64,000 nt of DNA, from contig CAIKAS010000136.1 in assembly GCA_903825445.1 (NCBI GenBank), forward strand, positions 40,109-104,108. The letters run 5' to 3'. The notes beneath the pieces are model-generated. The model did no database searches, was not told the DNA's origin, and saw only the letters and a program-made list of their open reading frames with translations. Shown here piece by piece: positions 10,054 to 17,734 of the stretch; within the stretch, counting starts at the first letter, position 1, and each line of letters starts with the position of its first letter. A program made the translations under genes and the position numbers. This DNA comes from an uncultured Acidobacteriia bacterium. GTDB lineage: Bacteria; Acidobacteriota; Terriglobia; Bryobacterales; Bryobacteraceae.

Positions 10054-10679
10054 AGGGTGTTGCTTTTGCCCTGATTGCAGGGTTCGCAGAGAGTCTGGAG
10101 ATTGGTCATGGTGCTGGTTCCGCCACGGCTGATGGGGAAGATGTGGTCGACGACCAACTTGACGCCTTTTTCCTTACAGATGCAGCAGGTGTAGCTGTCG
10201 CGCTGGAAAACGAGGAAACGGGTACGGACGGAAACTGCGGCGCGGGGGCGCGGCACGGAAGGCTGCACTTCACCGGTTGCGGCGAGGCACTGGGCGGCAC
10301 GGAGCGCGTTTCGCCAGGTGCCGAAGCGATTGATAAATGCGGCGCCAGTGACGGGGAGGTAGTGTCTCTTCAAATCGCGAATTCGCGGGGGCCGACCGTC
10401 GTTGCGCAGGGTCAGGACCCAGAGGTCGATGAGCATGGTGAGCATGTCTTTGTCAGAGTGGGCGCGGGCCGTACGGGGCTCGAGGCCGGCGGCGGCGAGC
10501 GCGACGTGGATAGGGCCGAAGGTTCTCCAGACGCATTGGGAACTGACGCGCGAGTACTTTGTGATCTCGGCGTAAGTGAGCGTGTTTTTTCCGAGGGAGT
10601 CGGCGGTGCGACGCAGTTCCTGCGCGATGCTTTTCTTGTCGTATGAATCGAGGAAATCCGTTTCGAAAGTTGTGTTCAT
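10047..10679 (-). CDS. HNH endonuclease with homing-endonuclease-associated repeats
   Basis: 210 residues from ATG 10679, which has AGGT 8 bases upstream; the frame continues to 10805 but without similarity. Two copies of the helical HNH-associated repeat are visible, about residues 18-66 (TYAEITKYSRVSSQCVWRTFG) and 90-130 (RDLKRHYLPVTGAAFINRFG). The C-terminal HNH domain has the zinc pairs CCICKEKG and CEPCNQGKSN, the catalytic VVDHIFP and TNLQTLC with the conserved Asn. This arrangement fits a site-specific nuclease of mobile or homing type. It is convergent with, and overlaps, the GxxExxY gene, so the pair may have arrived together. Confidence 0.82.
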   Translation of the reverse strand: MNTTFETDFLDSYDKKSIAQELRRTADSLGKNTLTYAEITKYSRVSSQCVWRTFGPIHVALAAAGLEPRTARAHSDKDMLTMLIDLWVLTLRNDGRPPRIRDLKRHYLPVTGAAFINRFGTWRNALRAAQCLAATGEVQPSVPRPRAAVSVRTRFLVFQRDSYTCCICKEKGVKLVVDHIFPISRGGTSTMTNLQTLCEPCNQGKSNTLQ

Positions 10680-10935
10680 GGCTACCTGTGTCCTAGTCGA
10701 ACAGTAGCCTGCGGGGTGGGCGGGAAAATGCGCCGAAAAATGTAAAGCGCTGAAAACAGGGCAGATTGAGTTTGCAAGTTGGTTGGACTCAGTTTTCCGG
10801 GCCATCGACGAACCGCGATTAGAGGTGTTGAGAGGTGGTCTCCGGAATCTGCCCCAAACGCTGACGATTGCTGAACATTTTGGTGCATCGCGGGTCCTCT
10901 TATGTGGTATATTTCACCGTGGTGAGGAGGACGCT

Positions 10936-11187
10936 ATGCGGAAAAGTAGCGGCAGCATGATCCAGGTACCGCGAGATATGATCTCCGGCATGATGTTTGC
11001 GTTGGTCCCCGCCTTCTTTCTGGTCCTCAAGGTAGTTGACGATCCGGGACTCCACGGCGTCCGCGGCGTGGAGATTTTGAGACTCATCACAATCGGATTC
11101 GGCGCGGGCGTCTTCTTTGCCGGACTCATGCTGCGCATCAGGTCGAAGGGCGCCAACCGGACCTCGGCCTCATCCGACCTCGACTAA
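10936..11187 (+). CDS. Small two-helix membrane protein
   Basis: 83 residues from ATG 10936, which has an excellent ribosome binding site (GAGGAGG ending 5 bases upstream). The longer in-frame reading from 10783 is not supported. Two hydrophobic segments, MMFALVPAFFLVLKV and ITIGFGAGVFFAGLML, are joined by a short loop, with a basic and then acidic tail. TATATT at 10907-10912 could be a -10 element. No family is recognised. Confidence 0.6.
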   Translation: MRKSSGSMIQVPRDMISGMMFALVPAFFLVLKVVDDPGLHGVRGVEILRLITIGFGAGVFFAGLMLRIRSKGANRTSASSDLD

Positions 11188-11439
11188 ACCAGGCGGCTGT
11201 CCCAAATACCCAAGGTCAAAGACGGCGACAGAAGGTATCAGGCACGAACCACGGAGTTGATGTGAGTGTCGCGCTGCTCCCTGCCCCGTCGGATCCTGGA
11301 CGGATCAAGCCGTTTCGTGGAAATTGAGGAAGCATCGCCGACTTATGGGTACTGATTTCCGAGAACGCCGTTTCGGGATAAGCCTCACCGGCCACCAACG
11401 GAGAACTGCAGGGTTTCGGCGACTGTCATATAAGCGATG
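11188..11439. other. Intergenic stretch without a recognisable gene
   Basis: About 250 bases between the small membrane protein and brnA. I see no credible reading frame, terminator or promoter here. Confidence 0.3.
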
Positions 11440-11772
11440 CTACTGCGTCCCCTCCATAACTCTGCGCAGGATGCCGTTGATCCGGGTCGAATAGCCCTTG
11501 CCGTACTTCATAAGCCAGTCGTAAACCTCCTTATCGATGCGAGCGGCCACCAGCACCTTCGGAGTGCGGCGAAACTGCGCCAATTGCTCGTCCGTCAGGA
11601 GAGGGATGTCCGAATAGTCAATCCCCGAATCGTCTCCCGCGGCCTGCCTCTTCGCGATCCGGAACAAGACACCCTGCTGTGCCTTACTCACCGGTTTGCT
11701 GAAGATAGATTCGGCGCTCACGCTTGTTTGCTTCGCGAGCCGAGATGATGCGGATGATTTCTTCTTCGTCAT
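11440..11772 (-). CDS. brnA: BrnA-type antitoxin
   Basis: 110 residues from ATG 11772 (a start at 11802 is also possible). The N-terminus is basic and polar; the middle has the DDSGIDYSDIPLLTDEQ segment typical of BrnA, and the C-terminus carries the ribbon-helix-helix region VAARIDKEVYDWL...GYSTRINGILRRVM that binds the operator in this family. Family knowledge: BrnA neutralises the ribonuclease BrnT and represses the operon. It follows brnT with an 89-base overlap, longer than is usual for such pairs. Confidence 0.78.
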   Translation of the reverse strand: MTKKKSSASSRLAKQTSVSAESIFSKPVSKAQQGVLFRIAKRQAAGDDSGIDYSDIPLLTDEQLAQFRRTPKVLVAARIDKEVYDWLMKYGKGYSTRINGILRRVMEGTQ

Positions 11773-11983
11773 TTTGTGCCTCCCTGCGATAGACATGAAC
11801 AACCAGCAGTACGGCGCTCAAAGCGGACCCGATGGCGTGCCACCGCTGTTCCCCCTCTGCGACGCGGTCCTTTCGGAAAACTGCGAGGGGATCGTGAAAA
11901 ACCAGTGCAGCCGTCTCAAACGCCAGGCCGTCGTGCTTCTGCTGGTTGATCCGGTTCTTCTCATCGTCCCATTCGAACCGCAT
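11684..11983 (-). CDS. brnT: BrnT-type ribonuclease toxin
   Basis: 99 residues from ATG 11983. Recognisable family features in order: FEWDDEKNRINQQKHDGLAFETA, the FHDPLAVF stretch, RWHAIG, the VVHVYRR strand and the terminal IIRIISAREANKRERRIY. BrnT folds like RelE-type RNases and cuts mRNA. The ATG lies immediately inside a palindromic operator and has no Shine-Dalgarno sequence, so the message may be nearly leaderless. It is the first gene of the pair, the normal order for brnTA. Confidence 0.82.
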   Translation of the reverse strand: MRFEWDDEKNRINQQKHDGLAFETAALVFHDPLAVFRKDRVAEGEQRWHAIGSALSAVLLVVHVYRREAQNDEEEIIRIISAREANKRERRIYLQQTGE

Positions 11984-11986
11984 CGC

Positions 11987-12029
11987 TATACAAAATGTAT
12001 AACACATCAGGATGGGTCTCTTCCGTCAA
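11987..12029 (-). promoter_or_regulatory. brnTA promoter and palindromic operator
   Basis: TATACA-AAA-TGTATA (11987-12001) is a perfect 15-base palindrome ending four bases before the brnT ATG. A minus-strand -35 TTGACG lies at 12029-12024; with TGTTAT as -10 the spacer is 19 bases, so the dyad overlaps the -10 and likely start site. A repressor bound here (BrnA or the complex) would block transcription. Confidence 0.55.
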
Positions 12030-12057
12030 GGAAGGGCCCCGCCGAAAAGCGGGCACG

Positions 12058-12951
12058 TCAGTTTTCGACCGGAACTGTGTCCACGCTGTCGACTACGATC
12101 ACGTCAACCGGAACGTTCGCGGTCTTATTGAGCCGCAGCCCGAGTTTGTCACGGAGGGCGGCGAACAGATCCGGCAGATCGGTTGGAGGACTATCGGGTC
12201 CCGGCAGGAATCCGGGCGGAGTGAAATCCAGACTGAACGTATATTTACCGTTTAAACCGGTCTTGTCCACAACTCGCGGTGTCGGCAGACTCATGTTCTG
12301 CGTTTGTACCCGCTCGACAATGCTGAGCGCCATTCCAAGTGCTTTGACGAGATCGTCCAGGCTCCGATCCTTCAGGGAGATGTGTCCAGAGCTGGCGGTC
12401 AGAGTAGTCCGGCCATCGTCCGATGGGAAAGCTCCCTCCTTCAGCTTTGATCCTGCCTTATCATTCACAAGCACAAGCTCGTAGCCGGGAAAGTTTCGCG
12501 TCTCGTGATGCACGACGAGATGGAAACGCTCGACTAGAAGATTCTGGAACATCTTCTGGAACTGCTCCTTTGTGGTATCCGGGGGCATGGCGGCAGTAAC
12601 TTCGTAGAAATTTGCGCCGACGCGAGGCCGCACCGCTGCGCCCAGGATCTGGTCCGATTCCGCTCCATAGGCCTTGAGGAGCAGCCCCAACATCGTGGCC
12701 GCGGGGTAGGAGAATCGTCCCGGATCGCTGGTTCCGGGGCCGCCGGTGGAACCCCCGCGACCGCCGATTGCTCCACCGCGGCCACCGCGGCCCCCGCCTC
12801 CACCGGCAGCCAAGGTGTTGATGTCGACAATCTTCACCGACGCCGCGTCGAACTTTGGCGTTCCGGACGCAGTGGGCACCGGGGCCTGAGCCAGGGCCAT
12901 GGCGGCGGCGCCGAAAACGAGCCATAACAAAAGGGCTGCACGTTTGACCAT
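12058..12951 (-). CDS. TIGR03435 family secreted protein with Gly/Arg-rich insert
   Basis: 297 residues from ATG 12951, which has GGAGGA five bases upstream; the longer frame to 13086 lacks that site. A signal peptide (ALLLWLVFGAAAMALAQA) precedes the family pattern: FDAASVKI, then MLGLLLKAYG, FQNLLVERFHLVVHHETR, VVDKTGLNGKYTFSLDF and the C-terminal VIVVDSVDTVPVEN. Unusually, a low-complexity run of glycine with scattered arginines (GGGGGRGGRGG and similar, about residues 40-72) sits between the first strand and the body. The function of the family is unknown; it is greatly expanded in Solibacter. Divergent from the next gene. Confidence 0.85.
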   Translation of the reverse strand: MVKRAALLLWLVFGAAAMALAQAPVPTASGTPKFDAASVKIVDINTLAAGGGGGRGGRGGAIGGRGGSTGGPGTSDPGRFSYPAATMLGLLLKAYGAESDQILGAAVRPRVGANFYEVTAAMPPDTTKEQFQKMFQNLLVERFHLVVHHETRNFPGYELVLVNDKAGSKLKEGAFPSDDGRTTLTASSGHISLKDRSLDDLVKALGMALSIVERVQTQNMSLPTPRVVDKTGLNGKYTFSLDFTPPGFLPGPDSPPTDLPDLFAALRDKLGLRLNKTANVPVDVIVVDSVDTVPVEN

Positions 12952-13092
12952 AGTTTCCTCCGGCGACGGAAGTGATTTTAGCAGAAAAACGGGTGTATAT
13001 CGCCGATTAGTCTGAGCGGCGGCCAACTTGACAAGGGATCGGAACTTAGTCAGATTGTTTGAGTGGGCCCTCACACGACCAGACACCTCTTG

Positions 13093-14199
13093 ATGAACAA
13101 CTTTTGCCTGGCGCTCCTGGCGTTGGCCACGCCGAGCCTGGTCGGCGCTCAGACTGTTTCAGCGCGTCCGGACACCGTCTACTGGGCGAGTTGGACCAGC
13201 CCGACGAACAACGACCACACCGCGGGTTCGGCAGGAGGGTCGATTCGGGAGTTGGGGCTCAACGTCACTTACCGGGGCGAGGTGGAGGAACTGAGCGTCG
13301 ATTACCCCAGCTGGACACCGTCAAGGACCTTCCGGGGCGGAACAGTCGGAAATGCTCCTCCCAAAAAGAATAATGCCATCGCCCTGCAGGGCGGCTATGG
13401 AGCCGTGGATGTAATCACTTTCTCTCAGCCAATAACAAATCCATCTCTGGCTATTTGGAGTCTTGGCGATCGTCTTCGCGATCCTGGTATCGAGGCGAAA
13501 TTCACCTTCAATGCTCAAGAGCCATTCACGGTTGTGGCTGGCGGGGGATCCGGCGAGTACGGCGGAGCTTCGATCTACGTTTGCCCGGACGACCCTCATG
13601 CAGTCTGCGGCAAGGAGGGCAATGGCATCGTGCAATTCAGCGGAACCTATAGTTCGATCACATGGACGAACCCCGTGTATGAGAACTGGTATGCCTTTAC
13701 CGTTGGCGCTCATGGACTGGCGAATGTATTGAGCACGATCTCAGCCCCGGCCCCAACCGGACTCTCTGCTTCAGTCTTCATCGCTCCTCCTGTATGCCTC
13801 AGTGACAAGCACCGGCTCTGTACGCCAGAAAAGTCGTCCGTCGAATCGCTTGGGGGCGGCCGCTATCGCATTCGGCTCCCGGCGAATCTCGTGGTGAGCA
13901 TTCCAAATCCCGATGGCCGCAGAGCGGAAGTGAGCAACGCGGAGGGGAAGGTTTGCTGGGATACATCCCTGCCCGAGACCTATGGCTGCAACGGACCTGA
14001 AGGCAACGGCAACCTGGCAGGCGCCACATTTGTTTCACCCGCCGGAAAAGCCGGGGCGCTAATTGTGACTACAGAGCCAGGCAGAACGACTCTGATGGTA
14101 AACGGGCGATCGGCTAACGCCATCAAAGAAAACGACGGCTCTTTGTCAGGCTTCTCCGGACATGAGGGCTACTTTGAGCTTGACCTGCGGATCCACTGA
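13093..14199 (+). CDS. Secreted protein of unknown function (PEP-CTERM-like N-terminal domain)
   Basis: 368 residues from ATG 13093. The signal peptide is NNFCLALLALATPSLVGAQ. The following ~220 residues resemble the beta-rich extracellular domain of PEP-CTERM proteins (VDVITFSQPITNPSLAIWSLG, GKEGNGIVQFSGTYSSITWT, ENWYAFTVGAHG), but no PEP-CTERM or other sorting signal is present at the C-terminus. A second beta-rich region follows with three Cys in the CLSDKHRLC / VCWDTSLPETYGC segments. It starts only 141 bases from the divergent TIGR03435 gene. Function not assignable. Confidence 0.7.
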   Translation: MNNFCLALLALATPSLVGAQTVSARPDTVYWASWTSPTNNDHTAGSAGGSIRELGLNVTYRGEVEELSVDYPSWTPSRTFRGGTVGNAPPKKNNAIALQGGYGAVDVITFSQPITNPSLAIWSLGDRLRDPGIEAKFTFNAQEPFTVVAGGGSGEYGGASIYVCPDDPHAVCGKEGNGIVQFSGTYSSITWTNPVYENWYAFTVGAHGLANVLSTISAPAPTGLSASVFIAPPVCLSDKHRLCTPEKSSVESLGGGRYRIRLPANLVVSIPNPDGRRAEVSNAEGKVCWDTSLPETYGCNGPEGNGNLAGATFVSPAGKAGALIVTTEPGRTTLMVNGRSANAIKENDGSLSGFSGHEGYFELDLRIH

Positions 14200-14253
14200 G
14201 GTTTTTTGGCCAACGCCTTCATGACCCGGTTCAGCTGTCGCGTGCGGCAATTC

Positions 14254-14271
14254 GACCGCCTCCCGGCGGTC
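14254..14271 (+). terminator. Hairpin downstream of the secreted protein gene
   Basis: GACCGCC-TCCC-GGCGGTC is a perfect 7-bp stem with a 4-base loop, 55 bases after the stop at 14199. No U-run follows, so termination is only probable. Confidence 0.35.
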
Positions 14272-14280
14272 CATCGTTCG

Positions 14281-14312
14281 TTGCAAGGCACTACCGGCGT
14301 TGCAAGGCACTA
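14281..14312. repeat. 13-base direct repeat, 19-base period
   Basis: TTGCAAGGCACTA occurs at 14281-14293 and again at 14300-14312, in the intergenic space before the sigma-54 activator gene terminator. Confidence 0.5.
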
Positions 14313-14407
14313 GTCGCTGCCCGCGTGAGTTTCACCCGTGATTTTTACCCTGGAAACAACAGAGAACGCTCCTTGCGGTCGCGGCCTCCATCTCATAACA
14401 AACGTCG

Positions 14408-14439
14408 CACGCACCGAGAATCCTAAAGGCCGGTGCGTG
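14408..14439 (-). terminator. Terminator hairpin that includes the stop codon of the sigma-54 activator
   Basis: CACGCACCG (14408-14416) pairs perfectly with CGGTGCGTG (14431-14439). The loop contains the stop codon (14423-14425), and one arm encodes the last residues. On the minus strand TTTGTT follows about six bases after the stem. Confidence 0.5.
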
Positions 14440-16720
14440 AGATGTGCAATCTTTTCATGTGGGCGTTGAGGGTGGTGCGGGGGACACGGAGGCGGCGGGC
14501 GGCGAGGGTGATGACGCCTCCACTTTCCCGCAGGATGCGAACGATGTGGTCGCGTTCGACGTCTTCGAGGGCGACGCCGGTGGTGTGGATTTCCGGGGTT
14601 GCCTGAAGTTCGGCGATGGGTGCGCTGAGGCTGGCGCCGCGAGAGAGAATGACGGATTTCTCGATAAAGTTTTCGAGTTCGCGGATGTTACCGGGCCAGC
14701 CCCAATTGGTCATAGCGGCGAGGATCGGCGACGAGATGAGATCGATGCGACGCCCCATTCGTTCCGCGTATTTTTTGGTGAAATGGCGGGCGAGAAGAGC
14801 GATGTCTTCGGGTCTTTCACGGAGGGCCGGCAGAGTGAGGGGAAAGACTTTGAGGCGGTAATAGAGATCACTGCGGAAGAGCTTATCGCCGACCATTTGG
14901 ATGAGGTTCCGGTTGGTGGCGGCCACGAGGCGAACGTCAATCGGCGTGGTGCGCGTGCTTCCGAGACGCTCAAAGCACTTTTCCTGTAAGGCGCGGAGTA
15001 GTTTGGGCTGCAATTCGAGAGGAATGTCGCCCACTTCGTCGAGGAAGAGCGTACCCCGGTTCGCCATTTCGAAGCGGCCGATTTTTTGCTGGAGGGCACC
15101 GGTGAAGGCGCCTTTTTCGTAGCCGAACAGCTCGCTTTCGAGGAGGCCGGTGGGAATGGCGGCGCAGTTGACACTGACGAAGGGGAAATTGCGGCGAGGG
15201 CTGAGCCGGTGGAGCGCGAGAGCGATCAGTTCCTTGCCCGTGCCGGTTTCGCCGAGCACGAGAACAGTGGCGTCTGTGGGAGCAACGAGTTCGACCTGAG
15301 CGAGCACGCGTTTGAGCGCACGGCTGGAACCGATTATCTCCGGAAAGTTTTGCCTGGGCTCGTTGACAAGAGAATCGAGAGACACCAGCGCGACGAGTTC
15401 AGACCGCAGGTCAGTTACGAAGGTAATCCAGCGAAAAGGGGCGAGCTTGAGAACTGCGGTGGCTACGCGGACGCGGACGCGGGAGCCATCTTTACGGAAG
15501 AGCTCTTTTTCGAAGGGACTGGAGGCACCGAACCTTAATCCTTCTTCGTGAGCGAACTCATCGGAGGCGGCGTATTCCTTTGGCGTGAGGTCGGCCCAAA
15601 CGATGTTACCGGCCAGGAGATCCGCGCGAGTATAGCCGAGCAGTTCGAGAAGCGTGTCATTCATCTCCGTGATACGGTCGAACTCGCCAGAGGCGACGCC
15701 GGCTATGGCGGACTGATCGGCCTGGGCCTGAGTGCCGCCGCGCTGACGATCGAGGACTTCGTCGCGCTCATGGCGGTCAGTGAAGTCTCGTACGACGCGG
15801 GCATAGCCCTGAAGGACGCCGGCTCCGTCATAGAGCGCCATGGTGACGGCGTTGGCCCAAAATCGAGAGCCGTCCTTTCGGGAGTGCCAGGCTTCATTGG
15901 CAGCGTGGCCTTCCCGAGCGGCGCGCAGAAGTTTACGTTCCGTTCGGACGAGGAGCCGGTCATCGGGAGGATAAAAGAACGAGAGATCGACTCCGAGGAC
16001 TTCCGAAGTCTTGTAGCCGTACATGCGTTCGGCGCCACCGTACCAGGCGACGACGCTGCCGTGGGCGTCGAGAAGACAAAGGGCGTAATCCTGCACCCAG
16101 TTGGGAATTTCCTCAGCAGCAGCAGCGCCGGCGGATGAGGCGGGCTTGTCTTTCAGGAGCAGCAGGTGACGGACGGGGAGGACGTTGCCGCGAGCACGGT
16201 ACTCGACATCGTAAGCGGTGCCGTCCGGGCGCAGGAGCTGGAGAGTGCCGACCTGGTCGCCATCTTTCAGGAATTGCTGCCAGCGTTCGCGAAGGAGAGG
16301 GGAAAGGGAGGGGGCGAGGAAATCATCCAGGCGGCGGCCGATGATGTTTTCGCGCTGAAGCCCGAGAAGTTTCGCCGCTCCGACGCTGGCTTCCTGATAG
16401 GTGCGATCGTCGTCGGCGATAAGGATGGGGGAAGACGGGTGGAAGACGACGCTGCGGAAGAGGCATTCGAGTTCGCGGGGCCCGTTTTCGGCGAGCCAGG
16501 GAGAGAGGGGAATGTGCGGCTCGGGCCGGGATTTTGGGGGCGGGACGGGAACGGTATGTGGATGCGGCCTGGCGTCTTCTTTCGATTTCGGGTTGTGCGG
16601 TGACTCCTGCAAGCAGGTGTGTAAAGGGCAATTGAGGTGCCAAAGGCGATGGGCGAGATTGCGCTGACTTGGGAGGGATAGTTGGGAACGAAGGCAACCA
16701 CGGATGGTCAGAGAGACCAC
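14423..16720 (-). CDS. Sigma-54-dependent transcriptional activator with PAS sensor domains
   Basis: 765 residues as the longest frame. There is no receiver domain; instead three PAS domains (about 85-190, 205-320 and 335-450) provide the input. The AAA+ core follows: Walker A GETGTGKE at about 490-497, the sigma-54-contacting GAFTGA at 537-542, Walker [10 protein letters not shown], and R-finger region. A Fis-type helix-turn-helix ends the protein ([20 protein letters not shown]). So it activates sigma-54 promoters in response to a small molecule or redox/light signal. The start is uncertain: the first ~37 codons overlap a 14-base direct repeat and have no family similarity; a TTG at codon 37 is an alternative. 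Neighbouring genes suggest no target. Confidence 0.88.
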   Translation of the reverse strand: MVSLTIRGCLRSQLSLPSQRNLAHRLWHLNCPLHTCLQESPHNPKSKEDARPHPHTVPVPPPKSRPEPHIPLSPWLAENGPRELECLFRSVVFHPSSPILIADDDRTYQEASVGAAKLLGLQRENIIGRRLDDFLAPSLSPLLRERWQQFLKDGDQVGTLQLLRPDGTAYDVEYRARGNVLPVRHLLLLKDKPASSAGAAAAEEIPNWVQDYALCLLDAHGSVVAWYGGAERMYGYKTSEVLGVDLSFFYPPDDRLLVRTERKLLRAAREGHAANEAWHSRKDGSRFWANAVTMALYDGAGVLQGYARVVRDFTDRHERDEVLDRQRGGTQAQADQSAIAGVASGEFDRITEMNDTLLELLGYTRADLLAGNIVWADLTPKEYAASDEFAHEEGLRFGASSPFEKELFRKDGSRVRVRVATAVLKLAPFRWITFVTDLRSELVALVSLDSLVNEPRQNFPEIIGSSRALKRVLAQVELVAPTDATVLVLGETGTGKELIALALHRLSPRRNFPFVSVNCAAIPTGLLESELFGYEKGAFTGALQQKIGRFEMANRGTLFLDEVGDIPLELQPKLLRALQEKCFERLGSTRTTPIDVRLVAATNRNLIQMVGDKLFRSDLYYRLKVFPLTLPALRERPEDIALLARHFTKKYAERMGRRIDLISSPILAAMTNWGWPGNIRELENFIEKSVILSRGASLSAPIAELQATPEIHTTGVALEDVERDHIVRILRESGGVITLAARRLRVPRTTLNAHMKRLHISRTGL

Positions 16721-16729
16721 GGATGGTCA
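16697..16729. repeat. 14-base direct repeat containing CCACGGATG
   Basis: ACCACGGATGGTCA occurs at 16697-16710 and 16716-16729 (19-base period). It shares CCACGGATG with the tandem repeat at 9605-9634 and lies across the supposed start of the sigma-54 activator. Confidence 0.5.
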
Positions 16730-16775
16730 TGGGGCGGAGGCTAACCAAGGCGGATCCGCAGTATTGATGCGTCCC

Positions 16776-16982
16776 TTACCGGTGGGTGCTCAGCGGTTTA
16801 CGCGAAAAGAAGACGCCCACCGGGTTCAGGTACGGGTCGGCCCAGTTGGCGCGCGGTTTCGGGTAGTATCCGCGAAACTGTGTAAACGTCCCGCAGGTTG
16901 ATTCAAGACCCTTGACTCCGGCACTCAGCTGTGGCCAAATTCTTATATAGGAGGTCTCCGGATGGACGACCTGCGAATCGGC
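16776..16982 (-). pseudogene. Start-less coding fragment, probable remnant of the 3' end of a gene
   Basis: Minus-strand frame open from just after a TGA (16983-16985) to a TAA at 16776-16778, 69 codons with no ATG, GTG or TTG before the final dozen. The downstream half reads like a real protein end (for example YYPKPRANWADPYLNPVG) and uses C/G-ending codons as true genes here do. It overlaps the start of the plus-strand small gene at 16962 by about 20 bases. I recognise no family. It could instead be chance. Confidence 0.3.
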
Positions 16983-17168
16983 TCAATGACCCGCGCCGAC
17001 TGGTATGCGGGGCAGACGAAGGAAGCGGCAAGAAGGCGTTCGCGGCATACGCACGCGGAGACATCGGACGGGCCTGTCGATGAGGTTATTCTCTCGTCTG
17101 ACGCTGAGTTCGGGGATGAAGCCGGGGGGCAGTCCGGGCGACGGGATTCTGAGTCGCCAGGGGAATAG
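16962..17168 (+). CDS. Small hydrophilic protein of unknown function
   Basis: 68 residues from ATG 16962. A near-perfect ribosome binding site (AGGAGG at 16949-16954, 7-base spacing) supports translation. The protein is polar and probably disordered, with a basic patch (KEAARRRSRHTH) followed by an acidic Ser/Gly-rich tail; no Cys, no signal peptide, no membrane segment. It stands alone in a repeat-containing intergenic region. No family recognised. Confidence 0.5.
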   Translation: MDDLRIGSMTRADWYAGQTKEAARRRSRHTHAETSDGPVDEVILSSDAEFGDEAGGQSGRRDSESPGE

Positions 17169-17200
17169 TGGCGCGTTAGGCAGATTATCGGCGCGACAGG

Positions 17201-17254
17201 GGAAGCCGCCTGAAAGGCGGCTGCGCGCAGGAATGCCCGCCCTCCAGTCTGCGC
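17201..17254. repeat. Double-hairpin dispersed repeat, copy 1
   Basis: About 54 bases holding two adjacent stem-loops: GCCGCC/GGCGGC and a GCGCAG...TGCCCGC arm. It matches the element at 20571-20625 along nearly its whole length with a few substitutions. Located just downstream of the small gene and of the end of the DsbD-like gene. Confidence 0.7.
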
Positions 17255-17281
17255 GGGTTACCAACCTGCCCCACATTCCTT

Positions 17282-17734
17282 TCATTTAGGCAGGGGGACG
17301 GGGATGGTTACCGTTTTTGGCGGCAGGCACATTTTGTCGTTGCAACACTGATAGCGAATTCGAAGCTGCAGCGTGGTGGACGTTGTTTGGTCCAGTTCCA
17401 TTGGCACTCGGAACCGCACTTTTTCCAGATAGAATTCTACTGGCATTTTGAAGTTTGCATCGAAGACCTTGAGCGGCTTCGGCGCGGTGATCGTTCCGGC
17501 GAAGGCGAAGGGCTGACCGTCGGGCAATGTGATTTCAGTGGCGATCGGACCGCCTTCCGGCTGGTCCATCGCGTATAGATGCCAGCCCGACTGGATGGTG
17601 GCCTGCAAGTTCACGTTGAACTTTGCACCTTTCGTCAGGGGCTTCTGAGGGGAACTCGTGGCGGTCCAGGTGATTGGGTCGTCACCTGCGCCGATCAGGA
17701 GCAGGGCGATGGTCAGCAGCAGACTACTTCGCAT
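17282..17734 (-). CDS. Stand-alone DsbD-alpha-like periplasmic redox domain
   Basis: 150 residues with a signal peptide (RSSLLLTIALLLIGAG). The body matches the N-terminal (alpha) domain of the thiol:disulfide transporter DsbD: SGWHLYAMDQPEGGP, PLKVFDANFKMPVEFY and the cysteine motif YQCCNDKMCLPP. DsbD homologues usually read YQxCxxxxC here, so this one has an extra adjacent Cys. The transmembrane beta and C-terminal thioredoxin gamma domains of DsbD are absent. It is translationally coupled (11-base overlap) to the thioredoxin-like gene upstream, which suggests they exchange electrons. It could also act as an extracytoplasmic thiol chaperone. Confidence 0.75.
   Translation of the reverse strand: MRSSLLLTIALLLIGAGDDPITWTATSSPQKPLTKGAKFNVNLQATIQSGWHLYAMDQPEGGPIATEITLPDGQPFAFAGTITAPKPLKVFDANFKMPVEFYLEKVRFRVPMELDQTTSTTLQLRIRYQCCNDKMCLPPKTVTIPVPLPK

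Noticed and set aside
16912..16949. Promoter for the 68-residue gene (TTGACT ... TATATA)
   Set aside because: The spacing is 26 bases, too long for a sigma-70 promoter.
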